Source: Prevotellaceae bacterium UBA1746
GTDB taxonomy: Bacteria > Bacteroidota > Bacteroidia > Bacteroidales > Bacteroidaceae
DNA length: 12,453 nucleotides
Direction: 5' to 3'
Assembly: GCA_002314875.1 (NCBI GenBank)
Contig: DCHS01000011.1
Location: 1 to 12,453 of the forward strand
A program made the translations under genes and the position numbers. A model generated the notes under the pieces. The model saw only the letters and a program-made list of their open reading frames with translations. It did not search any database and had not been told where the DNA came from. Of this stretch, positions 5,987 to 12,453 are shown in pieces. Each line of letters opens with the position of its first letter. Within the stretch, counting starts at the first letter, position 1.

Positions 5987-7234
5987 TTACTTTGTAATGT
6001 AAACCTTTTCACGGTTACCGAGAGCGGTATCGATCTGACGGCAAAGGTCACCGATTGAAAGGGGATTTACCACTTCGCCTTCGTAAAGGTCACCATTTGT
6101 GGTTTTACCGATAACTTCAGGAACAGCCTTGCCCAAGATCATATCTGCAAGCGTTTTAACGTCGTCAGCTTCGATATCACCATCGTGATCCATATCACCA
6201 TTAATCAGGGGAGCGAAGTTAACTGTAATATCAACGTTTTCTGCATCATCAACAATACCAACTACGCTATCAAAAAGTCCGATAAGGTTCTGAACGAAAT
6301 CACGCTTGTTCCAATCTGCGTTATCCCCACGCATGTAAGCATGAAGGTCAGACAAGTGCGCATTGAGAGGACCCTCGTTTTCAGAGAAGATCAAAGCGTT
6401 AGTTGCGTCAACTGTAATTGTAGTATTAGCCATCAACTCTGCCACGCGTCCACCAACCTGAAGCTTGGTTCCCATTGGCATATAGATGGTCATTACATAG
6501 GTGTCCTCAACACTCATTGATGCATCTGTTGTCACTTCTGTTGCCTCGTAAAGGTCCAGACGCGTAGTATGCAGCGTCCAATCAGGAGTATCAAAGAAGG
6601 GAGCATCCTTAGTGAATGTCATCGTCTCATTTCCCATCTTAATATATCCACCCTTCTTAAGAAGCAACTGTGTATTTGCATCCTGAGAATAAGTACGAAC
6701 ATACTTGGTTAAAAGATGCCAGTCAGCTCTTGCCTGACTCTCCTTAGTCTTTCCAACGATAACATTCTTCGTTACTTTTGTACCGTTACTGAGGGTTACT
6801 TCCTTCTGGGTAACAGGAGAGAAAGTATAGCCAAATTTGTCGGTCTCCTTACTATCGGTCAAAGTAATACTCGCACTGGCGCCTTCGAAGCCGTAGGAAT
6901 TAGGAAGCCAATCCTGCAAGCGAACCAATGTTGATCCCATCATAGGTTCAACAAGTTTGGAATAAGTATGCGTACCAGAAACACCAAGTGTACCAACATT
7001 GGTCATTCGCATGTCAATGGTTGCCTTATTCAAACCAACCCAGTCTTCGCCTTCAACTGGCATTGACACAAGGAAATTGAAATTGTCGTAAACCGTCATG
7101 TCAACTGTAGCAGGCTTTTCATTCTGGCCATAACCGGTTACGCCAAGATAAAATTTCTCAACATTCTGTGCTGCTGCAGAAAAGGCTCCTGCAGCAAACA
7201 TCGTTGCAACAAATAAACTTTTTACAAGTTTCAT
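5987..7234 (-). CDS. Secreted protein of unknown function with C-terminal dockerin-like module
   Basis: I chose the ATG at 7234, which starts a clean signal peptide (MKLVKSLFVATMFAAGAFSAAAQ), over an in-frame ATG 11 codons upstream; the product is 415 residues. I do not recognise residues 24-340. They are rich in Thr, Val and Asp, look mostly beta-stranded (TVDMTVYDNFNFLVSMPV, then TYVMTIYMPMGTKLQVGG), and have no obvious catalytic motif. Residues 346-369 are a good dockerin/EF-hand repeat: NGDMDHDGDIEADDVKTLAD, with Asp at loop positions 1, 3, 5 and 12. A second, degenerate repeat follows (NGDLYEGEVVNPLSIGDL), which has lost most calcium ligands. Paired repeats of this kind occur in many Bacteroidales exported proteins that make no cellulosome. 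No cohesin is visible nearby. The gene has its own promoter and terminator, so it is a single-gene unit. Confidence 0.82.
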   Translation of the reverse strand: MKLVKSLFVATMFAAGAFSAAAQNVEKFYLGVTGYGQNEKPATVDMTVYDNFNFLVSMPVEGEDWVGLNKATIDMRMTNVGTLGVSGTHTYSKLVEPMMGSTLVRLQDWLPNSYGFEGASASITLTDSKETDKFGYTFSPVTQKEVTLSNGTKVTKNVIVGKTKESQARADWHLLTKYVRTYSQDANTQLLLKKGGYIKMGNETMTFTKDAPFFDTPDWTLHTTRLDLYEATEVTTDASMSVEDTYVMTIYMPMGTKLQVGGRVAELMANTTITVDATNALIFSENEGPLNAHLSDLHAYMRGDNADWNKRDFVQNLIGLFDSVVGIVDDAENVDITVNFAPLINGDMDHDGDIEADDVKTLADMILGKAVPEVIGKTTNGDLYEGEVVNPLSIGDLCRQIDTALGNREKVYITK

Positions 7235-7360
7235 TATATATTTTTTTTGATTTTTATTGCAATGCAAAAGATTCCAATTAATCTAACAAAATCCAATCTA
7301 TAGTTTTTCTTAATAAAAGGTTGGGGAAGTAGAGCAACGGGAACACTACATTTTGAGTTG

Positions 7361-7392
7361 CAAAATTACAAAGTTTCTACGAAAAACACAAA
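7361..7392 (-). promoter_or_regulatory. Vegetative promoter of the dockerin-module gene
   Basis: On the minus strand TTTG (7392-7389), 20 nt, then TAATTTTG (7368-7361), a full match to the Bacteroidetes consensus. The start is predicted near 7354. Confidence 0.78.
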
Positions 7393-7607
7393 ATATTTCT
7401 TAAAAAAGTGGAAGAAAAAAAAACAAACATAAGAGTTTTTTTCTCTTTAGCCAATATTTGTAATGTTTGGAGACAAATATTACGACTTTATATAAAATAT
7501 AAATTATTGTCGTTCAAATATGAAAACAACACTGAAAAACAATATTTTACGCTTGTAAAACAAACCTGGGAAAGCGTCTATTATTTATTTGTCCCCAAGT
7601 TTTTTTT

Positions 7608-7695
7608 CGAGTCACAAATACGAAACAATCGACTCACAACAAAGAAAATATTACGTCACAACTGCGAGAATACCGAACCACAGTTGTGACGCAAC
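7608..7695. repeat. Four imperfect direct repeats with 22-bp period (TCACAA boxes)
   Basis: TCACAA occurs at 7612, 7634 and 7656, exactly 22 bp apart, and a degenerate copy (CCACAG) falls at 7678 in the same phase. Units 1 and 2 share 16 of 22 bases (CGA-x-TCACAA, then a GAAA core). Unit 3 matches unit 2 at 13 of 22. Twenty-two bp is about two helical turns, so the boxes face the same side of the DNA, as in arrays of regulator sites. The array lies about 215 bp upstream of the dockerin gene promoter. Confidence 0.5.
7654..7691. repeat. 11-bp perfect inverted repeat (CGTCACAACTG)
   Basis: CGTCACAACTG (7654-7664) and its exact complement CAGTTGTGACG (7681-7691) flank 16 bp. Neither side has a strong T tract, so a terminator is not well supported. 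The left arm contains the third TCACAA box, which suggests a binding site for a dimeric regulator. Function unknown. Confidence 0.6.
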
Positions 7696-7770
7696 AAAAA
7701 CGTCCGTCAGAAATAAATAATTCTCCTAGGGGAATTAATAATCGCACGACAGAAAAAACTATAGACGGAC
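7696..7770 (-). terminator. Possible GH16 terminator with branched stem
   Basis: On the minus strand GTCCGTC (7770-7764) pairs with GACGGAC (7708-7702), followed by GTTTTTG. The 55-nt loop contains another hairpin, AATTCCCC with GGAGAATT (7719-7736). The outer stem is short for so long a loop, so termination here is tentative, but no better candidate follows the GH16 stop. Confidence 0.35.
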
Positions 7771-7806
7771 AGGGGATTCAATTATTTCAGCAGTAAACTC
7801 ATCTTC

Positions 7807-10335
7807 TTACTTCGCAATACGAAGCTGTCCACCCTTAATGAACAACTGGCCCTTGGAAGGATTGGAGATTCGACGACCTTGAAGATCAAAAGATGCGCTC
7901 TTACTAATCTTTGAAGACGTAGAGTAGAAATCATCTGCTTCACAATCGTCCATCAAGACCTCAGAGATTCCATCAATCTTGTTTTTGTCTGCGGCAGCCT
8001 CTTCCTCTGTCTGATAAACACGGACCCAGTCAAAAAGGGTCTCGTAGGTATAGCTCATATCAGGGCTCTTTGCCCAAGAACCATTACCAACACTCTGATT
8101 CAGAATGAGGTAGAAGGCCTTGTCATAGGGCCACTGTCCTTGAGAAAGCTGGCTCTCATCGGTGGACTTTGCATAGGTAAACACCTGATTACCGTCAACA
8201 TACCAAGTCAATCGGTCAGCGTCTTTCTTCAAGCCGTAGGTATGCCATTCACCGTTCTGAACACAAGCCTCATTGCCTCCGTTTCCACCATTCTTGAGAT
8301 CGTAGGTCCAATGACTGTGAACGGTATGGTAAGCCACATCCTGATTGTCGATAGTTTCCCAGATATCGATTTCACCGCATGTGGGCCAACCGTCGCTCTG
8401 ATCAACTGGCATAAGCCAGAAGGCAGGGAAATTACCTGTATGAGGATGCGTAAAGATACGAGCCTCTACATATCCATGATTGAAACCGAATTTTCCACGG
8501 GTCTCTTTGGCACCGGAAAGCATTTCTGCGGTATCACTTGTGTCTCCAGGATTTGCAATGCAACGACAAACAAGATTACCGTCCTGGGTATAAGCTACTC
8601 GTTTGTCAGAACTGATGAAGCGGTTCCAAGCTGCGCCATAACGGGTGCTGGTCGTCCACTTCTTCGTTGAAAGGGTCTTATCATTGAATTCATCACTGAA
8701 GACCATATACATATCAACCGAAGATGTGGGGAAATAATCAACTTTCAATCGGATGTCACCATAAACGCTGTCAGCAGGAATTGTAATTGTACCTGTAGCA
8801 CTTACACTAAATTCGTAAGAACTTTTCTGACCATCTGCAGTCGTAATCGTCACTTCTCCTCCATCGCTCTTATAGCCATCGACTATAGGCATAGCAACCA
8901 GTGTAATGGTCTTATAAGCAGCAACTTCTGCAGGAACGCCGGTGCTTGTGCTACGTTCACCACTTGCTCCGTAGACGTACTTTCCCTTTACGCGGGCATT
9001 CTGACTTTCTATGGTAAGATGAACGGTTGCACTATGTACTAAAATGGGGAAAGAAACGAAAATCTTCTCCTCCGGGTAATAGAGAAGAGCATTATAGCGC
9101 CCGGGAGTCAAGTCTTCCGGAAGTTGAAATGCGTCTGAACTTTCTGATTCTTCTAAGCCATAGGCAAATTTTCCATTCTGGTTAAGGTCAACCAAGAGAT
9201 GGGCTTTAGACTGAGACAGGTCTGCTCCTTTCAATGTCGCATTGGTGCTAACCGTGAACACACCACCCTCTTGAACAGGAACGGGCAAGCCGTCAGAAAA
9301 GTTCTGCCAAGCAAGATTGTTCTCAGCAGGGGTATAGGTACGTTTCTTAGAGCCGGTAACAACGAGGGAAGTAAAGGATAATCCTTCAATATTAGTGTCT
9401 ACAGCGGGCATATCGGAACTGGAAATGCTTTGATCAACGACATATTGAAATGAAACCTCAACATCACCATCCATCATTGAAGCGGGAATTTCAAGAGTTT
9501 CACCTTCCGCCATCAGGCTACTAATGTTATCTGTAACGTATTGTGGCGTGCCATGAACATACTGCGGACCGGTCAGATTAAATCCGTGGCGGACAAGGAT
9601 TGTCTTAAGAATCATGCCGTCTCCAGCCTTTGCCTTAAATTCAGCAAGATTCAAAGTGTAAGCCTTTCCATAAGGCAGTGTAGCGGAAACGATATCTGCA
9701 TCCACACCTTCAACACCAGCTCGGAAAGTCACCTCCTCGCCGTGAATAATCATACGAGTATCTGCAATGGCACCACCATTGGTAAGAATGTCATTACCCC
9801 ACTCCTGGCTTCCCGCAGGATCAAGAGAATTCCAGTCTACTTTATAGCGCATACGATAGACGCCATTGGCCAAAGTAGCAGGAATGGTGAATGAAGGAGG
9901 ATTGATGACATCACCATTGGCAACACTGGCACCTACACTATTCTTGCCCTCATAATAACTGTAGGCCTTCAAATCAGAATTAGCAGAGGGTAAGCCGTCA
10001 CTTTGGATTTCAAAAGAGAAAGCTCCGTCATTATCATAATCTACATATACATAGCCGCTCATCCATACACCCGTCCACTGGAATGTAGGGGTTACGGTTT
10101 CTCCTGCCTTGACAGAAAAGCCTTTGGAAAGACAATCCTGATAAAGAAGGCGATCATTGCCCTGGTTACAATCGATGGTCTGGAGACCGGCCTCTGTCTG
10201 AAGGCAAATGCTATTCAAGCGACGTTCTGCATGGGTGATCGTCGTTGATTTATCTACGCTTATAGCATAGTCATTTGTCTGGGCCTGAGTTGCCGCTGCC
10301 AGAAAGAAGAGTATGATAGTAAATAAGTGACGCAT
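7807..10335 (-). CDS. Multidomain secreted GH16 beta-glucanase (laminarinase-type)
   Basis: I chose the ATG at 10335, giving a signal peptide (MRHLFTIILFFLAAATQAQ) and 842 residues; an in-frame ATG ten codons upstream would overlap the -7 box of the promoter. The GH16 domain (about 540-776) starts MVFSDEFND and has the catalytic motif GEIDIWE: Glu655 nucleophile, Asp657, Glu660 acid/base. The spacing is the ExDxxE type found in laminarinases, so beta-1,3- or mixed beta-1,3/1,4-glucans are the likely substrates. LMPVDQSDGWPTCGEID and FDWVRVY also fit. The N-terminal 520 residues contain two Asp-rich GEVED-like segments (VYVDYDNDGAF at about 96, LVDLNQNGKF at about 381) and other beta-sandwich-like stretches. 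The end (FDLQGRRISNPSKG, then an Ile-Ala-Lys terminus) resembles the short sorting-like tails of Prevotella secreted proteins. Its own promoter lies just downstream of the rpoC terminator. Confidence 0.92.
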   Translation of the reverse strand: MRHLFTIILFFLAAATQAQTNDYAISVDKSTTITHAERRLNSICLQTEAGLQTIDCNQGNDRLLYQDCLSKGFSVKAGETVTPTFQWTGVWMSGYVYVDYDNDGAFSFEIQSDGLPSANSDLKAYSYYEGKNSVGASVANGDVINPPSFTIPATLANGVYRMRYKVDWNSLDPAGSQEWGNDILTNGGAIADTRMIIHGEEVTFRAGVEGVDADIVSATLPYGKAYTLNLAEFKAKAGDGMILKTILVRHGFNLTGPQYVHGTPQYVTDNISSLMAEGETLEIPASMMDGDVEVSFQYVVDQSISSSDMPAVDTNIEGLSFTSLVVTGSKKRTYTPAENNLAWQNFSDGLPVPVQEGGVFTVSTNATLKGADLSQSKAHLLVDLNQNGKFAYGLEESESSDAFQLPEDLTPGRYNALLYYPEEKIFVSFPILVHSATVHLTIESQNARVKGKYVYGASGERSTSTGVPAEVAAYKTITLVAMPIVDGYKSDGGEVTITTADGQKSSYEFSVSATGTITIPADSVYGDIRLKVDYFPTSSVDMYMVFSDEFNDKTLSTKKWTTSTRYGAAWNRFISSDKRVAYTQDGNLVCRCIANPGDTSDTAEMLSGAKETRGKFGFNHGYVEARIFTHPHTGNFPAFWLMPVDQSDGWPTCGEIDIWETIDNQDVAYHTVHSHWTYDLKNGGNGGNEACVQNGEWHTYGLKKDADRLTWYVDGNQVFTYAKSTDESQLSQGQWPYDKAFYLILNQSVGNGSWAKSPDMSYTYETLFDWVRVYQTEEEAAADKNKIDGISEVLMDDCEADDFYSTSSKISKSASFDLQGRRISNPSKGQLFIKGGQLRIAK

Positions 10336-10362
10336 AAGACAAGTAATAGTTTTTTTCGAGTG

Positions 10363-10393
10363 CAAAGTTACGAATTTACTTTGAGTTCACAAA
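10363..10393 (-). promoter_or_regulatory. Vegetative promoter of the GH16 gene
   Basis: On the minus strand TTTG (10393-10390), 19 nt, then TAACTTTG (10370-10363), a full consensus match. The start is predicted near 10356, giving a short leader of about 20 nt. The TTTG box is the end of the rpoC terminator T tract. Confidence 0.8.
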
Positions 10394-10426
10394 AAAAGCC
10401 CGCCACAAGATGAACTTGCGGCAGAC
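10391..10426 (-). terminator. Intrinsic terminator of rpoC
   Basis: On the minus strand GTCTGCCGCAAG (10426-10415) pairs with CTTGTGGCGGGC (10409-10398), 12 pairs with three G-U, around a 5-nt loop, followed by seven Ts. It starts about 30 bp after the rpoC stop, so rpoC is not transcribed into the GH16 gene. Confidence 0.92.
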
Positions 10427-10456
10427 TTATTTAGTTATACTGTAAAATCAGTGAGA

Positions 10457-12452
10457 TTAAAGATCGTAATCGTCAGCAGATTCACGTTCGGTACGAGCAT
10501 AGTCGTCAGCGTCACCAACCACGATGCGGTTGAATTCGCGGAGACCGGTACCAGCGGGAATCAAGTGACCGCAGATTACATTTTCCTTCATACCCTCGAG
10601 GAAGTCAGTCTTACCTGAGATTGCAGCCTCGTTGAGGACCTTGGTGGTTTCCTGGAAGGATGCTGCTGACATGAAGGACTTGGTCTGCAATGCAGCGCGG
10701 GTAATACCCTGGAGAATCTGGTTAGAAGTAGCGGGAACAGCATCACGAACAACAACGGGACGCTTATCCTGACGCTTGAGCTGAGAGTTTTCGTCGCGGA
10801 GCTTGCGAGCGGTAACAATCATACCCTTCTTCATGGTTTCAGAATCACCAGCGTCAGTGACTACCTTCTTGCCCCAGATGCGGTCGTTCTCGTCAGCGAA
10901 GTCGAGTTTGTCAACGATCTGAGCCTCGAGGAAGCGGGTATCGCCAGGTTCAACAATCTGAACCTTACGCATCATCTGACGAACGATAACCTCGAAGTGC
11001 TTATCGTTGATCTTTACACCCTGGAGACGGTAAACGTCCTGAACCTCATTAACAATGTATTCCTGAACAGCGGTGGGACCCTTGATAGCGAGGATGTCAG
11101 AAGGAGTGGTGCTACCATCAGAGAGAGGAGTACCTGCCTTTACATAGTCACCTTCCTGAACAAGGATCTGCTTGCTGGAACTGATGAGATACTTCTTGAT
11201 TTCACCAAGACGGCTGGTAACAACGATTTCCTGGTGGCCACGCTTAACAGCACCCATGCTGATTTCACCATCGATTTCGCTAACAACAGCAGGATTGCTG
11301 GGGTTACGAGCTTCGAAGAGTTCGGTTACACGGGGAAGACCACCGGTGATGTCGCCTGCAGACGCAGTCACACGAGGAATCTTAACGAGAATATCACCGG
11401 CCTTGAGAACTTCGCCATCGTCAACGGCAATGTGACCCTTGAGGGGGAAGTTGTAGGTACGGATAGTATTACCATCTTCATCGATGATGTGAGCAGCGGG
11501 AACTACACCACGTTCCTTAGATTCAATGATGATTCGTTCACGAAGACCAGTTGCTTCATCTTCTTCTACACGGTAGGTTACACCATCGCGAACACCGTCG
11601 AACTGAACCTTACCAGCAGATTCGGTAACGATAACTGCGTTGAAGGGGTCCCACTTAGCAACGGTTGTACCCTTTTCAAGGCGTTCACCATCTTCTACGT
11701 AGAGTTCCGAACCGTAGGGAACGTTCTGTACAGAAAGGACGATACCAGTGTTTTCATTGATGAAACGAGCTTCAGCGAGTCGGCTTACTACAATCTTGCA
11801 AGGCTTGTTGTCACGCATTGCTTCAACGGTACGAAGTTCGTCGAATTCGATGCGGCAATCGTTCTTGGCAATGATAGTTGCATTAGCAGCAGCACCACCC
11901 GCGATACCACCGGCGTGGAAGGTACGGAGAGTCAACTGTGTACCAGGTTCACCGATGGACTGTGCAGCGATAACGCCGACAGCTTCACCCTTCTGTACCA
12001 TGCGGCTGGTTGCGAGGTTACGGCCGTAACACTTCATACAAACACCCTTCTTGCTTTCGCAAGTGAGTACGGAACGGATTTCAACTTCCTCGATACCGCT
12101 ATCTTCAATAGCCTTTGCAACGAGTTCGGTGATTTCTTCACCGGAAGCAACGAGAAGGTGACCGTCCATGGGATGATGAACATCGTGAACGCTTACACGA
12201 CCGAGGATACGCTCAGAAAGGCTGGAAACAACTTCGTCACCATTCTTGAGAGCGGTACACTGGAGACCACGGAGAGTACCACAGTCCTCCTCGGTGATGA
12301 TAACGTCGTGGCTAACGTCAACGAGACGACGGGTAAGGTAACCAGCATCGGCTGTCTTCAAAGCGGTATCGGCAAGACCCTTACGAGCACCGTTAGTAGA
12401 GATGAAGTACTCAAGCACTGACATACCTTCCTTGAAGTTTGAAAGGATAGGG
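10457..12452 (-). CDS. rpoC: RNA polymerase subunit beta', C-terminal half (5' end outside window)
   Basis: The frame stays open to the right edge (PILSNFKEGMSVLEYFISTN), so the gene begins outside the window; about 664 residues of a roughly 1,400-residue protein are visible. They include the bridge helix (STNGARKGLADTALKTADAG) and the second zinc site: Cys in EEDCGT, then three Cys in TCESKKGVCMKCYG. The trigger-loop start follows (GEPGTQLTLRTFHAGG, with the catalytic-region His kept). The jaw/clamp C-terminus has RLGEIKKYL, HFEVIVRQMMRKVQI and FLEGMKENVICGHLIPAGTG, and an acidic end (SADDYDL). No long E. coli-type SI3 insertion appears in the trigger loop. In the bridge helix the usual STHGARKG reads STNGARKG (codon AAC). 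The stop is followed by a strong terminator, so this closes the rpoBC unit. Confidence 0.98.
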   Translation of the reverse strand, partial: PILSNFKEGMSVLEYFISTNGARKGLADTALKTADAGYLTRRLVDVSHDVIITEEDCGTLRGLQCTALKNGDEVVSSLSERILGRVSVHDVHHPMDGHLLVASGEEITELVAKAIEDSGIEEVEIRSVLTCESKKGVCMKCYGRNLATSRMVQKGEAVGVIAAQSIGEPGTQLTLRTFHAGGIAGGAAANATIIAKNDCRIEFDELRTVEAMRDNKPCKIVVSRLAEARFINENTGIVLSVQNVPYGSELYVEDGERLEKGTTVAKWDPFNAVIVTESAGKVQFDGVRDGVTYRVEEDEATGLRERIIIESKERGVVPAAHIIDEDGNTIRTYNFPLKGHIAVDDGEVLKAGDILVKIPRVTASAGDITGGLPRVTELFEARNPSNPAVVSEIDGEISMGAVKRGHQEIVVTSRLGEIKKYLISSSKQILVQEGDYVKAGTPLSDGSTTPSDILAIKGPTAVQEYIVNEVQDVYRLQGVKINDKHFEVIVRQMMRKVQIVEPGDTRFLEAQIVDKLDFADENDRIWGKKVVTDAGDSETMKKGMIVTARKLRDENSQLKRQDKRPVVVRDAVPATSNQILQGITRAALQTKSFMSAASFQETTKVLNEAAISGKTDFLEGMKENVICGHLIPAGTGLREFNRIVVGDADDYARTERESADDYDL

Positions 12453-12453
12453 T

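Larger units (their letters stand above)
7235..7806. other. A+T-rich intergenic region between GH16 and the dockerin gene
   Basis: This 572-bp gap has no convincing gene; a plus-strand open frame at 7408-7689 has low-complexity, A+T-driven composition. It holds the dockerin gene promoter (7361-7392) with a leader of about 120 nt. Inverted repeats lie at 7453-7481 (AATATTTGT-N11-ACAAATATT), 7487-7503 (TTTATAT-AAA-ATATAAA), 7545-7560 (TTTTAC-GCTT-GTAAAA) and 7654-7691. Phased TCACAA repeats (7608-7695) and a possible GH16 terminator (7696-7770) make up the rest. Confidence 0.7.

Noticed and set aside
7408..7689. A 93-codon plus-strand frame in the A+T-rich gap
   Set aside because: The composition (Lys, Asn, Phe, Tyr) reflects A+T-rich non-coding DNA, there is no promoter in that direction, and the palindromes and repeats run through it.
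7608..7695. The 22-bp repeats as a CRISPR array
   Set aside because: The units are too short and divergent, have no unique spacers, and no cas genes are nearby.
2936..10335. The four exported-protein genes as a classical polysaccharide utilisation locus
   Set aside because: There is no SusC/SusD pair or dedicated regulator in the window, and the genes are mostly separate transcription units.
10997..12421. A 474-codon plus-strand open frame opposite rpoC
   Set aside because: It is fully antisense to a highly conserved gene. Its Thr/Asn/Val-rich translation mirrors the codon bias of rpoC and has no domain, signal or promoter.

Overview
The window looks like a chromosomal segment of a Bacteroidales bacterium, most likely Prevotella or a close relative. 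The evidence is the RpoC, S12 and S7 sequences, a DUF3467 gene near the rpoC/str locus, A+T-rich leaders without Shine-Dalgarno sequences, and four clear copies of the Bacteroidetes vegetative promoter (TTTG or CTTG, 19-21 nt, TANNTTTG). A low-complexity sorting-like tail on the GH16 enzyme also fits. Intergenic DNA is much more A+T-rich than the coding DNA.

Layout. All genes but one are on the minus strand, so they are read here from right to left. The right end holds the C-terminal half of rpoC (RNA polymerase beta'), closed by a strong terminator. Next come four exported-protein genes: a large GH16 beta-glucanase, a secreted protein of unknown function ending in a dockerin-like EF-hand module, a DUF4105 membrane-anchored periplasmic protein, and a GH27 alpha-galactosidase with a CBM35/CBM6-like C-terminal module. 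The only plus-strand gene encodes a small DUF3467 protein and converges with GH27 on a shared bidirectional terminator. Divergent from it is a small outer-membrane beta-barrel protein with a C-terminal coiled coil. The left end carries rpsL (S12) and the 5' part of rpsG (S7).

How it works together. rpoC and rpsL-rpsG are core transcription and translation genes. From memory, Bacteroides genomes place DUF3467 directly after rpoC and just before rpsL on the same strand; here the cluster is split and DUF3467 is inverted. The four exported-protein genes are mostly separate transcription units. Clear promoters precede GH16 and the dockerin gene, a weaker one precedes GH27, and there is a terminator after the dockerin gene. 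They are not a classical polysaccharide utilisation locus, as no SusC/SusD pair is visible. They suggest extracellular breakdown of beta-glucan and galactosides.

The most unusual signals are regulatory. (1) A near-perfect sigma-54 promoter (TGGCACG-N4-TTGCT) lies upstream of DUF3467, in tandem with a vegetative promoter, with an 8-bp inverted repeat that also covers the -33 box of the divergent barrel gene. (2) The rpsL-rpsG spacer can fold into a long-range three-segment stem enclosing two hairpins, with one stem favouring the minus-strand RNA. (3) The 570-bp A+T-rich gap before the dockerin gene has TCACAA boxes at exactly 22-bp spacing plus several perfect inverted repeats.
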